A stretch of DNA of 48,468 nt from Negativicutes bacterium. Its GTDB lineage: Bacteria > Bacillota > Negativicutes > Anaeromusales > Anaeromusaceae. Position numbers and translations under genes: made by a program. The notes below the pieces were generated by a model. That model had not been told where the DNA came from and searched no databases. It worked only from the letters and a program-made list of their open reading frames with translations. Positions within the stretch are counted from its first letter, which is position 1; each line of letters starts with the position of its first letter. The stretch is taken from NCBI GenBank assembly GCA_009929485.1, contig SAAJ01000024.1, forward strand, positions 1 through 48,468, given 5' to 3'. Below are positions 40,623-48,468 of the stretch, one piece after another.

Positions 40623-42061
40623 ATTTGCGTGTATACAATACGTTGACTAAACAAAAAGAGGCCTTTGTTCCATTAGAAGAAGGAAAAGTTAAAATGTATG
40701 TTTGCGGCGTTACTCCGTACAATCATCCCCATATCGGCAACGCCAGGCCGTTTGTGACCTGGGATGTCATTCGCCGCTATTTGGAGCAGCAAGGCTGGGA
40801 AGTGATGCATGTGCAAAACTTCACCGATGTGGATGATAAAATTATTCGGACTGCCAATGAGGAGCAAGTGCCGTGGCATGCTATTTCCGAGCGCTATATT
40901 GCCAGCTATTTTGAAGTGATGGACAAGCTGAATGTGCGCCGGGCGGCGATCTACCCCAAAGTATCTACACATATGCAGGAAATCATCGATATGGTGGCTA
41001 AGCTGGTCAAAGACGGCTTTGCCTATGTCGTTGACGGCGATGTGTATTATGCGGTGGAAAAGTTTGCAGACTATGGCAAGCTGAGCGGACGCTCGCTGGA
41101 CGACATGAAAGCCGGCGCAAGGGTAGAAGTGGACGAGCGCAAAAACCATCCTATGGACTTTGCTTTGTGGAAAAGCGCCAAGCCAGGAGAACCTTCATGG
41201 GAAAGCCCCTGGGGCGCAGGACGGCCTGGTTGGCATATTGAATGCTCGGCCATGTCGCATAAATACTTGGGTGAACAGTTTGATTTTCATGGCGGCGGCA
41301 GTGATTTGATTTTCCCGCATCATGAAAATGAAGTGGCCCAGTCGGAGGCCTTTACGGGGGTAACCCCTTTTGTGCGCTACTGGCTTCATAACGGCTTTAT
41401 TACGGTAAATCAGGAAAAAATGAGCAAGTCCCTGGGGAACTTCTTTTTGGTTCAGGATATTTTGGCGCATTATGCCCCGGAAGTGCTGCGCTTCTTCATT
41501 CTGTCCACTCATTACCGCAGTCCCTTGGATTTCAGCGATGAACGTCTGACTGAAGCGGAGCGGGCCTTGGAGCGACTAGCTACAGTGAAACGAAACCTGG
41601 CGGAGCTGGCGGCGGCTGCTGCGACGGACTGTGGCGGCGCTGGCGCTGAGCAGTTGTTGGCGGCGGCGCAGAAAGCCAGCGAAGAGTTTTACGCGGCCAT
41701 GGATGATGATTTTAATACGGCTTTGGCCATTAGTACGTTTTTTACCTTCGGTAAAGAGGTCAATTCCTATCAGGCGCTGGTGGCGTCCGGCAAGGAAGCG
41801 GCTTCCGTCAAAGCAGTAAACGAAGCAGTGGCTCTGTTTGCTCTGCTGGAGGACGTGTTGGGCATTGTGCCTGCGGCGACGGAAAGCGCGGCCGAAGATA
41901 ACGGTCTGGTAGACGGCTTGATGGAATTGGTGCTGGAACTGCGCCAGCAGGCCCGGCAGAATAAGGATTGGGGTACGGCTGATCGAATTCGGGACGCTTT
42001 GCAGGCCTTGGAGGTTGTCATTGAAGATTCTCCGCAGGGAACGCGGTGGAAGCGCAAATGA
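40619..42061 (+). CDS. cysS: Cysteinyl-tRNA synthetase
   Basis: A 480-aa class I synthetase. The N-terminal zinc site begins at [18 protein letters not shown], which includes the HIGH motif. [10 protein letters not shown] zinc-binding segment and HHENE follow. KMSKSLGNF is the second signature. The C-terminal helical part has [18 protein letters not shown] 40619 overlaps the cysE stop (ATGA), so translation is coupled. Under T-box control together with cysE. Confidence 0.96.
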   Translation: MNLRVYNTLTKQKEAFVPLEEGKVKMYVCGVTPYNHPHIGNARPFVTWDVIRRYLEQQGWEVMHVQNFTDVDDKIIRTANEEQVPWHAISERYIASYFEVMDKLNVRRAAIYPKVSTHMQEIIDMVAKLVKDGFAYVVDGDVYYAVEKFADYGKLSGRSLDDMKAGARVEVDERKNHPMDFALWKSAKPGEPSWESPWGAGRPGWHIECSAMSHKYLGEQFDFHGGGSDLIFPHHENEVAQSEAFTGVTPFVRYWLHNGFITVNQEKMSKSLGNFFLVQDILAHYAPEVLRFFILSTHYRSPLDFSDERLTEAERALERLATVKRNLAELAAAAATDCGGAGAEQLLAAAQKASEEFYAAMDDDFNTALAISTFFTFGKEVNSYQALVASGKEAASVKAVNEAVALFALLEDVLGIVPAATESAAEDNGLVDGLMELVLELRQQARQNKDWGTADRIRDALQALEVVIEDSPQGTRWKRK

Positions 42062-42528
42062 GATTTTCGCAGTTTCAGTTTTTAAAAGAGCGCTTGCTTC
42101 AAGACGCCGGGGGGGAACCGACATTGACTGAGGCGGCCCATCCTTTGGTCTTGGCGTATGTGGGGGACGCGTATTACACTCTTTATGTAAGACTGCGTCT
42201 GTTGGAAAAAGAGCAGCGCCAGGTGCGGGTGGTTCACGAAGCAGGCATGCGGCTGGTTTCGGCTGTATATCAGTCTAAAGCCTATGAGGCGCTGAAAGAG
42301 GACTTAACAGAAGCGGAAGGCGCCGTGGCAAGACGAGGGCGGAACACGAAAGCCTCCGTGCCGAAAAGCGCCAGTGTCAAGGAATACCGCCAAAGCACGG
42401 CGTTAGAGGCCTTATTTGGTTATTTGCTGCTTTCCGGGCAGGAGGAACGTCTGGAGCAATTGGCGGAGCAGTCTTTTGCGATTGCTTTTGCCGCCTTGCA
42501 GGCAGGGAAGAAAGGAAAAGGCGAATGA
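42058..42528 (+). CDS. mrnC: Mini-ribonuclease III
   Basis: A 156-aa RNase III catalytic domain without a dsRNA-binding domain, which matures 23S rRNA in Firmicutes. Conserved features are [19 protein letters not shown] (with the catalytic Asp), [14 protein letters not shown] and [13 protein letters not shown] (with the catalytic Glu). ATG 42058 overlaps the cysS stop. A GTG at 42046 is an alternative, adding four residues. Adjacent to cysS as in Bacillus. Confidence 0.92.
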   Translation: MRFSQFQFLKERLLQDAGGEPTLTEAAHPLVLAYVGDAYYTLYVRLRLLEKEQRQVRVVHEAGMRLVSAVYQSKAYEALKEDLTEAEGAVARRGRNTKASVPKSASVKEYRQSTALEALFGYLLLSGQEERLEQLAEQSFAIAFAALQAGKKGKGE

Positions 42529-43205
42529 AAGTAAAATTGATGCAATATACGCCGGAACCGGAGCGAACGGTGGCCATGGCGGCCCGCTTGTGCTACTCGG
42601 CTGTCGGTGCGGAGGAACTTGCGGAGAAAATGAGCCAGTCTCAAGTGGCAGGCCTTGTGAGCAAGATTGTCGAGCTGGGGCATTTGTCGACGTTGGAACA
42701 CGTAAACTTTACCTTTGCAGTGGAGGGGATCTCAAGGGTCTTGAGCCACCAGCTGGTGCGGCACCGCATTGCCTCGTATTCGCAGCAGTCGCAGCGTTAT
42801 GTGGGCGAACATGACTTTGAGGCCATTGTACCGCCGTCGATTGCTGCGCGTCCGGAAGCTGCGGCGAAGTTTGCGGCCTTGATGGCGCAGATACGCACGG
42901 CTTATGAAGAATTGACCGACTTGGGGATTCCTAAAGAGGACGCACGGTATGTGCTGGCCAATGCGACGGAAACCAAAGTGGTTATTACCATGAACGCTCG
43001 TACGTTGTTGCATTTTTTTTCGCTGCGCTGCTGTATGCGGGCGCAGTGGGAGATTCGGGCGATGGCGGAAGCCATGCTGAAAGAAGCGCGTCAGGCGGCG
43101 CCGCTGCTTTTTGCTAAAGCAGGTCCTACCTGCCTGTCTGCCGGTTATTGCAGTGAGGGCAAAATGAGCTGCGGCCGGGCCAAACCGTTGCCGACGCAAA
43201 GCTGA
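42525..43205 (+). CDS. thyX: Flavin-dependent thymidylate synthase
   Basis: A 226-aa FAD enzyme making dTMP with a reduced flavin. The ThyX signature is present as [14 protein letters not shown] near residue 78. The nucleotide-binding segment [22 protein letters not shown] and the terminal Cys-rich [12 protein letters not shown] are as in clostridial homologues. ATG 42525 overlaps mrnC by 4 nt. ThyX-type enzymes suit organisms with little or no dihydrofolate reductase. Confidence 0.95.
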   Translation: MKVKLMQYTPEPERTVAMAARLCYSAVGAEELAEKMSQSQVAGLVSKIVELGHLSTLEHVNFTFAVEGISRVLSHQLVRHRIASYSQQSQRYVGEHDFEAIVPPSIAARPEAAAKFAALMAQIRTAYEELTDLGIPKEDARYVLANATETKVVITMNARTLLHFFSLRCCMRAQWEIRAMAEAMLKEARQAAPLLFAKAGPTCLSAGYCSEGKMSCGRAKPLPTQS

Positions 43206-43217
43206 GGGGGATGAGCA

Positions 43218-44153
43218 ATGGGAACTGTGGCTGTATTTGGTACCGTATTTGTTGACTGTAAAGGCTTTGCGCAAAAAGCTTATAATCCCCAGGGGCGCAA
43301 CTTGGGACACATAGAGTTTTTTCATGGCGGCGTGGCGCGCAATGTCGCGGAAAACTTAGCGCATTTGGGAGTGGGCGTACGTTTTGTCAGTACTGTTGAC
43401 GAAAGCGCTCTGGCGGAAGACGTTTGCAGCCGTCTGCGAGAGGCGGGGGTGGACATGCAATGCGTGCCGGCAGTAGGCCGGGGCATGGGGATGTGGCTGG
43501 CTGTTCTTGGCGCGGACGGCGAACTTTTGGGCTCTATTTCGCAGATGCCGGACCTAACTGCTTTGAGCGAACTGGTACAGGAGCAGGGAACGGCGCTGCT
43601 AGAAAAGACACAGCATGTGGTTTTGGAATTGGATTTGAATGCAGCCTTGACGCTGCGCGTGCTGGAATTGGCGGCAGAGCAGGGGGTGCCGGTACATGGC
43701 ATACCGGGAAATCTGTCTGTGATTTTGGAAAAGCCCGATATTTTACCGCGCTTAGCCTCGTTTATCTGCAATGATGTGGAAGCAGGCCGGTTGTTGAAAC
43801 GCGAATTATCTGTGTTGGCGCCGGAAGAGATTGCCGAAGCGCTTCGGATATACGCAGATGCCCAGGGCCTGCGGTCTATGGTCATCACGCTGGGCGCTCG
43901 CGGGGCCGTCTATTATGATGCGGTTCATCAAGAAATGGGGTATCAGCCGGTATTTAAGACCGATGTGGTTGATTCAACCGGCGCAGGAGACGCCTTTTTT
44001 TCCGGCGCCGTCTATGGCTTGGCTGCAGGAAAAACACTAGGACAGGCGGTTGTCTGCGGCACCCAGGTTGCGGCTTGGACCATTGCGTGTGCAGAAAATA
44101 CCTGCCCTGATTTGCCGAAAAGAAAAGGATATTCGGCGCTTTTTAGAAAGTGA
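43218..44153 (+). CDS. PfkB-family carbohydrate/nucleoside kinase
   Basis: A 311-aa ribokinase-fold sugar kinase. The N-terminal GG-type motif is FHGGVARNVAENLAHLG, and the C-terminal ATP/anion-hole signature is VDSTGAGDAFFSGAVYG with the catalytic Asp. Substrate cannot be told. ATG 43218 follows GAGGGGG. It lies between thyX and rlmB, where Bacillus has no kinase gene. A nucleoside or pseudouridine substrate is thinkable, given the nucleotide and RNA neighbours, but is unproven. Confidence 0.88.
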   Translation: MGTVAVFGTVFVDCKGFAQKAYNPQGRNLGHIEFFHGGVARNVAENLAHLGVGVRFVSTVDESALAEDVCSRLREAGVDMQCVPAVGRGMGMWLAVLGADGELLGSISQMPDLTALSELVQEQGTALLEKTQHVVLELDLNAALTLRVLELAAEQGVPVHGIPGNLSVILEKPDILPRLASFICNDVEAGRLLKRELSVLAPEEIAEALRIYADAQGLRSMVITLGARGAVYYDAVHQEMGYQPVFKTDVVDSTGAGDAFFSGAVYGLAAGKTLGQAVVCGTQVAAWTIACAENTCPDLPKRKGYSALFRK

Positions 44154-44161
44154 GGAGTACG

Positions 44162-44902
44162 ATGGAAGATGTGATTGCCGGACGTAACAGCGTTGGCGAA
44201 GCGCTAAAAAGCGGCCGCCCCTTAAATAAACTGTTCATCGCCAAAGGCGAGCGGCAGGGTTCTCTTAGAGAATTGGCGGGAATTGCCAAAGATAAAGGCA
44301 TTCTGGTACAGGAAGTCGAGCCGCAGCGGCTGGCTCAACTGGCTCCCGGACAACGGCATCAAGGCGTAGTGGCGATGGCCTCGCCAGTAGAGTATGCGGA
44401 AGTGGAGGACATTTTAGCAGCGGCTGAAGCAAAGGGAGAAGCGCCCTTGCTTGTGGTGCTGGATGAACTAGAGGACCCCCATAATTTAGGGGCTGTTTTG
44501 CGCAGCGTCGACGCCGCTGGAGCCCATGGCGTCATTATTCCCAAACGGCGCAGCTGTCCTTTGTCGACGACGGTAGCCAAAACGTCCGCCGGTGCGGTGG
44601 AATATGTGCCTGTTGCCAGGGTGTCTAATTTAGCGCAGACTCTGGATAAATTGAAAAAAGCCGGCATTTGGGTAGCGGGCTGCGACATGGACGGCACGGA
44701 AAATTATTTTGAAGCATCTCTTAAGGGGCCGTTGGCCTTGGTAATCGGGGGCGAAGGAAGAGGGCTGGGGCGTCTCGTGAAAGAACATTGCGATTTTTTA
44801 GTACGTATTCCCATGCAGGGACATGTTAATTCACTAAATGCGTCGGTAGCCTGCTCTCTTGTTTTGTATGAAGCTGTGCGGCAGCGTCTGCAAAACGTCT
44901 GA
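44162..44902 (+). CDS. rlmB: 23S rRNA (guanosine2251-2'-O)-methyltransferase RlmB
   Basis: A 246-aa SPOUT (TrmH-family) methyltransferase. A short N-terminal RNA-binding part (IAGRNSVGEALKSG) leads into the knotted domain. Motif 1 is LDELEDPHNLGAVLRS with the catalytic Arg, motif 2 VIGGEGRGLGRLV and motif 3 IPMQGHVNSLNASVA. ATG 44162 is favoured because AGGAG precedes it; the frame starts at 44150, inside the kinase gene. Confidence 0.93.
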   Translation: MEDVIAGRNSVGEALKSGRPLNKLFIAKGERQGSLRELAGIAKDKGILVQEVEPQRLAQLAPGQRHQGVVAMASPVEYAEVEDILAAAEAKGEAPLLVVLDELEDPHNLGAVLRSVDAAGAHGVIIPKRRSCPLSTTVAKTSAGAVEYVPVARVSNLAQTLDKLKKAGIWVAGCDMDGTENYFEASLKGPLALVIGGEGRGLGRLVKEHCDFLVRIPMQGHVNSLNASVACSLVLYEAVRQRLQNV

Positions 44903-44921
44903 TTCACAAATGCAGTCTTGC

Positions 44922-44951
44922 TTGACGCTGGCCGCAGGAATACGGTATAAT
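44922..44951 (+). promoter_or_regulatory. Promoter of sigH
   Basis: TTGACG and a perfect TATAAT are separated by 18 nt. The start codon is about 148 nt downstream, leaving a long leader in which I recognise nothing. Confidence 0.65.
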
Positions 44952-45098
44952 TTTTTTACTGGTAGAAGTTCGGTTATTGATGAGGGATTATTGTCTGACA
45001 CGCCCTCGAAACACCTTGAGCAGTCGTCGCCAGAAATACCGTTAGGTTAGATGGGAAGGCTCGAATGAAGGAACAAGGAAAAACTGGGGGGCGATCGC

Positions 45099-45827
45099 AT
45101 GCGGTTTCATTCGCAAAATGATTTGTACGGCGTATTCGAAAATATGACCGACGAAGAAATCGTCACCGATGCAAAAGAAAAAGAAAATTCCATTGCACTT
45201 GACTTTCTAATCAATAAATACCGGAACTTCGTAAGAGCCAAGGCTAGATCCTATTTTCTGATTGGCGCAGACCGCGAGGATATTATTCAGGAAGGCATGA
45301 TTGGTCTATATAAGGCCATTCGTGATTTTCGTGGTGATAAGCTATCTTCGTTCCGGGCTTTTGCAGAGCTTTGCGTTACTCGCCAAATTATTACGGCGAT
45401 TAAGACGGCTACGCGGCAAAAGCATATTCCATTGAACTCCTATGTTTCCCTAAATAAACCAATCTATGACGAAGATTCCGACCGGACGCTGCTGGATGTG
45501 CTTTCGGGTTCGAAAATTTCAGATCCGGAAGAACTTGTAATCAGCCGGGAAGAGTTCAGCGACATTGAAGAAAAAATGGGACAAATTCTCAGTGACTTGG
45601 AATGGAAGGTTCTCATGGCGTACTTGGACGGCAAGTCCTATCAGGAAATCGCCGTGGAGCTGGACCGTCATGTGAAATCGATCGACAACGCCTTGCAGCG
45701 GGTCAAACGGAAACTGGAACGATATTTGGACAATCGAGGTGAAGACGGGGATGCCATAAGCCGCACCCTTCCGACGCGGGAGTTGGGCGTGGAATTTTTG
45801 GGACCTGATTTTCGAGATAAGACATGA
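45099..45827 (+). CDS. sigH: RNA polymerase sigma-H factor
   Basis: A 242-aa sigma-70 family factor (SpoOH). Region 2 has LINKYRNFVRAKARSYFLIG, ADREDIIQEGMIGLYKAIRDF and FRAFAELCVTRQIITAI. Region 4 has the DGKSYQEIAVELDRHVKSIDNALQR helix-turn-helix. The C-terminal ~30 residues exceed the usual ~215-aa length. ATG 45099 follows GGGGGG. In Firmicutes it drives early sporulation or transition genes. The yacP (NYN) gene that precedes it in Bacillus is missing. Confidence 0.95.
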   Translation: MRFHSQNDLYGVFENMTDEEIVTDAKEKENSIALDFLINKYRNFVRAKARSYFLIGADREDIIQEGMIGLYKAIRDFRGDKLSSFRAFAELCVTRQIITAIKTATRQKHIPLNSYVSLNKPIYDEDSDRTLLDVLSGSKISDPEELVISREEFSDIEEKMGQILSDLEWKVLMAYLDGKSYQEIAVELDRHVKSIDNALQRVKRKLERYLDNRGEDGDAISRTLPTRELGVEFLGPDFRDKT

Positions 45828-45832
45828 AACTG

Positions 45833-45854
45833 GCTCCCCCGTAGGGGAGCTTTT
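45833..45854 (+). terminator. Terminator after sigH
   Basis: GCTCCCC/GGGGAGC with a 4-nt loop followed by TTTT. Confidence 0.8.
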
Positions 45855-46056
45855 GCTTTGCACTTCTTCCGGCAGGGAGGAAAGGGTTTTCTGACGAAGT
45901 TGTCGAATCTAAATCCTTGAAAGTATAAACGGCAATTTTTCATTCCGGAAAATTCACGCTAGAGATTTTTAGCGGCAAGAGAAGACCGAATCGAAAGAGC
46001 AGTGTAGTAAAGAATCGTTGAATAGGTCGGCGGATTTAAAAAAAGGGGGAAATAAG

Positions 46057-46518
46057 ATGGCCATTGTACAGCAAATTGTGGAATGTGTTCATGATGCAGC
46101 CCAAACCACGGATAAAATGGTGTTGCTCATCGGCGCCCCTGGAAGCGGGAAAAGCAAGATTTTGCGAGAGTTAGCCAGCATGCGCGGTTGGAAATATGTT
46201 GAAGGTAAAGAGGTATTGCCGAAGGAATGGCGGCCGACGGCTCATGTGTCACGGCAGGCGGAAGCGGCTCGGGCGATAACCAAGGCGTTGGCGGCGCTAG
46301 GCGCCGACGTAGTGCTGCTGGATAATATGCGGAATTTTTTCGCAGCCGAGCTGGAATTGCAACCGGTAGAATTGCTGCGGACTATTAGCAAAAAACAGAC
46401 GCTGTTGGTGGCTTGGCCCGGAGAATATCACGAGGGCGTAATTTCACACTTGCGGGGAGCGACTGGCGAGCGTCTGGAATATCCATTGACCGATATTACG
46501 GTTATTCAAATCGACTAA
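46057..46518 (+). CDS. BrxF-like P-loop ATPase (orphan)
   Basis: A 153-aa single-domain protein. Walker A is GAPGSGKS (residues 26-33), followed by ILRELASMRGWKYVEG. A Walker B-like GADVVLLDN lies at 82-90, and LLVAWPGEYHEGVISHL ends the core. Size and pattern (VVLLDN, then AWPG-Y) recall BrxF of type 3 BREX phage-defence systems, as I remember that family. No other BREX gene is in view. ATG 46057 follows AAGGGGG. It forms its own unit, with terminators on both sides. Family assignment is by motif only. Confidence 0.6.
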   Translation: MAIVQQIVECVHDAAQTTDKMVLLIGAPGSGKSKILRELASMRGWKYVEGKEVLPKEWRPTAHVSRQAEAARAITKALAALGADVVLLDNMRNFFAAELELQPVELLRTISKKQTLLVAWPGEYHEGVISHLRGATGERLEYPLTDITVIQID

Positions 46519-46523
46519 AAAAA

Positions 46524-46546
46524 CGCGGCGTAAGCCGCGCTTTTTT
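46524..46546 (+). terminator. Terminator after the BrxF-like gene
   Basis: CGCGGC/GCCGCG with a GTAA loop, followed by a C and a T run. Confidence 0.85.
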
Positions 46547-46557
46547 ATTATGCTTCG

Positions 46558-46586
46558 TTGACGGTCTAGGCGATGAAGGGTAATAT
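46558..46586 (+). promoter_or_regulatory. Promoter of uppP
   Basis: TTGACG and TAATAT with a 17-nt spacer, ~34 nt before the start codon. Confidence 0.55.
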
Positions 46587-46619
46587 AAGGAGGTATTCTT
46601 ACAACGAGGAGGCCTTTTT

Positions 46620-47429
46620 GTGGAGAACTTGCTTATTGCAGTAATTATTGGCGTGGTGGAAGGAGTTACTGAATTTTTACCGGTTTCATCGACTGGACAT
46701 ATGATTTTAGCCGGGCATCTAATGGGGTTTGAAGGGGAAGTTGCCAGCGTATTTGAAGTGTTTATCCAATTGGGAGCTATTTTGTCGGTATTGTTCCTCT
46801 ATCGGGATAAGTTTGCAGCTATGATGCCGCGAAATGGTCGGAAGACAGGTTTTCGCTCGGCCTTGCAGTGGCAGCACGTAGCGGTAGGTATTATTCCGGT
46901 TATGGGCGTGGGGTATTTGCTGCACAAAGCGATTAAGACGTACTTGTTTTCTCCCTTTACGGTTATTGTTGGGTTAGTAATAGGCGCTGTTTTGATGTTG
47001 GCTGCAGAAAAGTGGGCCCAAATGCGACGCCCCAGAACGTGCGATGTGGATGAAATAACCTTAAAACAGGCATTTTGGGTAGGTTTGTTCCAAATTTTGT
47101 CTTTGTGGCCTGGCTTTTCACGTTCTGGCTCTACTATTTCAGGAGGCTTGTTCGTCGGACTTAGCCGCAAAGCTGCGGCCGACTTTTCTTTTATTATTTC
47201 CGTGCCGTTGATGTTTGTAGCGTGTTTTTATGACTTGCTAAAAGTGTGGGGACAATTAAACGCTGACCATTTGTTTATGATTGGCGTCGGGTTTGTTACC
47301 GCTTTTATTGTAGCGTATGCCTCGGTGATATGGTTTTTGCGCTTCTTGAATCAATCTACCTTGGCTTCGTTTGCATATTATCGGTTTGTCTTGGCGGCAG
47401 TCAGTTACTACTTCTTTTACGGTATTTAA
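46620..47429 (+). CDS. uppP: Undecaprenyl-diphosphatase (BacA/UppP)
   Basis: A 269-aa polytopic membrane enzyme that dephosphorylates undecaprenyl diphosphate, recycling the lipid carrier for peptidoglycan. The two family signatures are VEGVTEFLPVSSTGHMIL near residue 14 and LWPGFSRSGSTISGGL near residue 160. It has about eight membrane segments. The start is GTG 46620, with GAGGAGG a few bases upstream. It has its own promoter. Confidence 0.95.
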   Translation: MENLLIAVIIGVVEGVTEFLPVSSTGHMILAGHLMGFEGEVASVFEVFIQLGAILSVLFLYRDKFAAMMPRNGRKTGFRSALQWQHVAVGIIPVMGVGYLLHKAIKTYLFSPFTVIVGLVIGAVLMLAAEKWAQMRRPRTCDVDEITLKQAFWVGLFQILSLWPGFSRSGSTISGGLFVGLSRKAAADFSFIISVPLMFVACFYDLLKVWGQLNADHLFMIGVGFVTAFIVAYASVIWFLRFLNQSTLASFAYYRFVLAAVSYYFFYGI

Positions 47430-47535
47430 AATTAGTGCGAAATTAAGTCTTTACAAGTCGCGGAGGACGTGATAATATACATAAGCGTCGAGCAGGTGAC
47501 ACTCCTGAACTTCGAAACCGCAGCAAAAAAAGCGG

Positions 47536-47564
47536 TTGACAGGGAAAAGGAAATGATGTACAAT
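47536..47564 (+). promoter_or_regulatory. Promoter of the tRNA cluster
   Basis: TTGACA and TACAAT with a 17-nt spacer, ~32 nt before the first tRNA. The preceding ~100 nt hold only a small GC hairpin (AACCGC/GCGGTT). Confidence 0.75.
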
Positions 47565-47595
47565 CAATTTCGTCACTGAGGGGCGCGGCAGAAAC

Positions 47596-47671
47596 GCTGG
47601 CGTAGCTCAATTGGCAGAGCAGCTGATTTGTAATCAGCAGGTTGGGGGTTCGATTCCTCTCGCCAGCTCCA
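47596..47671 (+). tRNA. tRNA-Thr (anticodon TGT)
   Basis: Complete cloverleaf: acceptor GCTGGCG/CGCCAGC, anticodon stem GCTGA/TCAGC with loop TTTGTAA, T arm with GGTTCGATTCC, and an encoded CCA. Confidence 0.95.
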
Positions 47672-47690
47672 AAACTCAATATTGTACCGT

Positions 47691-47775
47691 GGAGAGGTTC
47701 CCGAGTGGTTAAAGGGAGCAGACTGTAAATCTGCCGGCTCTGCCTTCGAAGGTTCGAATCCTTCCCTCTCCACCA
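47691..47775 (+). tRNA. tRNA-Tyr (anticodon GTA)
   Basis: Class II tRNA of 85 nt with a long variable arm. Acceptor GGAGAGG/CCTCTCC, anticodon arm GCAGA-CTGTAAA-TCTGC, encoded CCA. Confidence 0.95.
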
Positions 47776-47782
47776 CTAATGA

Positions 47783-47858
47783 CGCGGGGTGGAGCAGTTG
47801 GTAGCTCGTCGGGCTCATAACCCGAAGGCCGCAGGTTCAAGTCCTGCCCCCGCAACCA
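47783..47858 (+). tRNA. Initiator tRNA-fMet (anticodon CAT)
   Basis: CGCGGGG at the 5' end faces CCCCGCA, giving the unpaired C1-A72 typical of initiators. Anticodon loop CTCATAA is flanked by TCGGG/CCCGA with the G-C pairs seen in initiators. CCA is encoded. Confidence 0.93.
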
Positions 47859-47868
47859 ATGGTTTGAT

Positions 47869-47944
47869 GCTGATGTAGCTCAGTCGGTAGAGCGTATCCT
47901 TGGTAAGGATAAGGTCACCGGTTCAAATCCGGTCATCAGCTCCA
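47869..47944 (+). tRNA. tRNA-Thr (anticodon GGT)
   Basis: Acceptor GCTGATG/CATCAGC, anticodon arm TATCC-TTGGTAA-GGATA, encoded CCA. This is the second Thr isoacceptor in the cluster. Confidence 0.95.
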
Positions 47945-47952
47945 TAATATTA

Positions 47953-48029
47953 GGCGGCGTAGCTCAGTTGGCTAGAGCATGCGGTTCATACCCGCAGTGT
48001 CCGGGGTTCGAGTCCCTGCGCCGCCACCA
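47953..48029 (+). tRNA. tRNA-Met, elongator (anticodon CAT)
   Basis: Acceptor GGCGGCG/CGCCGCC fully paired, so not an initiator. Anticodon arm TGCGG-TTCATAC-CCGCA, encoded CCA. A CAT anticodon could also be tRNA-Ile2 after lysidine modification, but sequence alone favours Met. Confidence 0.88.
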
Positions 48030-48041
48030 GTACTGGCATGA

Positions 48042-48066
48042 AACCGCGATTACGCGGTTTTTTCTT
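48042..48066 (+). terminator. Terminator between tRNA cluster and tuf
   Basis: AACCGCG/CGCGGTT with an ATTA loop, followed by a T-rich tract. Confidence 0.85.
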
Positions 48067-48171
48067 TTTTCTCAAAGGCAGCAGGATTTTCCACCGCCAG
48101 AGCGAAAAGAATAATCGTACATTCGCTAAGCAAGCTGGCGAAAACTCTTTTTAAAGGAGAGAAGTAGAAGA

Positions 48172-48468
48172 ATGGCAAAACAGAAGTTTGAAAGAAACAA
48201 GCCCCATGTGAACATTGGTACCATCGGTCACGTTGACCATGGCAAAACGACTCTGACCGCAGCCATCACGAAAGTATTATCCAAAACAGGTGGCGCTCAG
48301 TTTATGGGTTACGACATGATCGACAAGGCGCCGGAAGAGCGCGAACGCGGCATCACCATCAACACCGCTCACGTTGAGTACGAGACGGCTAACCGTCACT
48401 ATGCTCACGTGGACTGCCCTGGTCATGCTGACTATGTTAAAAACATGATTACCGGTGCTGCGCAGATG
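48172..48468 (+). CDS. tuf: Elongation factor Tu (5' part, cut by window end)
   Basis: The first 99 codons of EF-Tu, the GTPase that brings aminoacyl-tRNA to the ribosome. The G1 motif GHVDHGKT, switch I with RGITIN and the G3 motif DCPGHADY are all seen. ATG 48172 follows AAAGGAGA. It lies after the tRNA cluster and its terminator, so its own promoter should be in 48067-48160, but no clear one is seen there. Confidence 0.97.
   Translation, partial: MAKQKFERNKPHVNIGTIGHVDHGKTTLTAAITKVLSKTGGAQFMGYDMIDKAPEERERGITINTAHVEYETANRHYAHVDCPGHADYVKNMITGAAQM

Noticed and set aside
46057-46518. A full BREX defence island
   Set aside because: No brxA, brxB, brxC, pglX, pglZ or helicase gene is within the window; neighbours are sigH and uppP.
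47443-47818. Minus-strand ORFs across the tRNA genes (containing EREGFEPSKAEPADLQSAPF-like text)
   Set aside because: Well-known spurious translations of the antisense strand of tRNA genes; no ribosome sites.
1-48468. CRISPR arrays, rRNA genes, replication origin
   Set aside because: No regularly spaced 25-40-nt direct repeats, no rRNA signatures and no DnaA-box cluster were seen.

Overview
The window looks like the chromosome of a diderm, anaerobic Firmicute of the Negativicutes (Sporomusa/Anaeromusa-like). Housekeeping genes follow Bacillus/Clostridium order (tmk-yaaR-holB-yaaT-rsmI-abrB-metG-tatD; ctsR-mcsA-mcsB-clpC-radA-yacL-ispDF-gltX-cysE-cysS-mrnC-rlmB-sigH), yet there is an SLH-domain outer-membrane porin, which is a hallmark of Negativicutes. 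A flavodiiron protein and ThyX fit an anaerobe.

Layout. (1) 1-4300: an IS30-type end, then an M20 amidohydrolase, an MFS transporter and an SLH porin whose signal-peptide start is frameshifted. (2) 4261-9251: a mobile-element graveyard, with the C-terminal end of an ExeA/TniB-like transposition ATPase, an IS256-type remnant, a truncated Fic gene, a 58-aa accessory ORF, the C-terminal third of an FtsK/TcpA-like translocase, an intact IS30 and a large serine recombinase whose N-terminus abuts the IS. (3) 9241-14557: HlyD-type adaptor, CCA-adding enzyme, DedA-like membrane protein, an unknown protein, a probable structured RNA with its own promoter and terminator, and a DegS-type histidine kinase split by a frameshift. 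(4) 14635-25485: phosphofructokinase, then the decarboxylase-tmk-yaaR-holB-yaaT-methyltransferase-rsmI cluster, abrB, metG and tatD. (5) 25635-29193: carbonic anhydrase, a SpeD-like protein with altered catalytic residues, FabK and a flavodiiron protein. (6) 29590-34122: the heat-shock operon ctsR-mcsA-mcsB-clpC. (7) 34248-45827: radA through sigH, including a Cys T-box leader before cysE-cysS. (8) 46057-48468: an orphan BrxF-like P-loop protein, uppP, five tRNAs (Thr, Tyr, fMet, Thr, Met) and the start of tuf.

How the genes work together. Most of the window serves information processing: tRNA charging and modification, replication clamp loading, repair, protein quality control and sigma-H. 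It also carries cysteine and isoprenoid precursor synthesis and undecaprenyl-phosphate recycling. The left 9 kb is accessory DNA that looks more AT-rich by eye. The most interesting leads are the SpeD-like protein (Ser55, Glu72 and Cys83 equivalents replaced), the candidate 250-nt RNA at 13111-13364, the orphan BrxF-like protein, the inverted IS30 pair with an interrupted ftsK, and the absence of both disA and yaaQ/darA from their usual loci.
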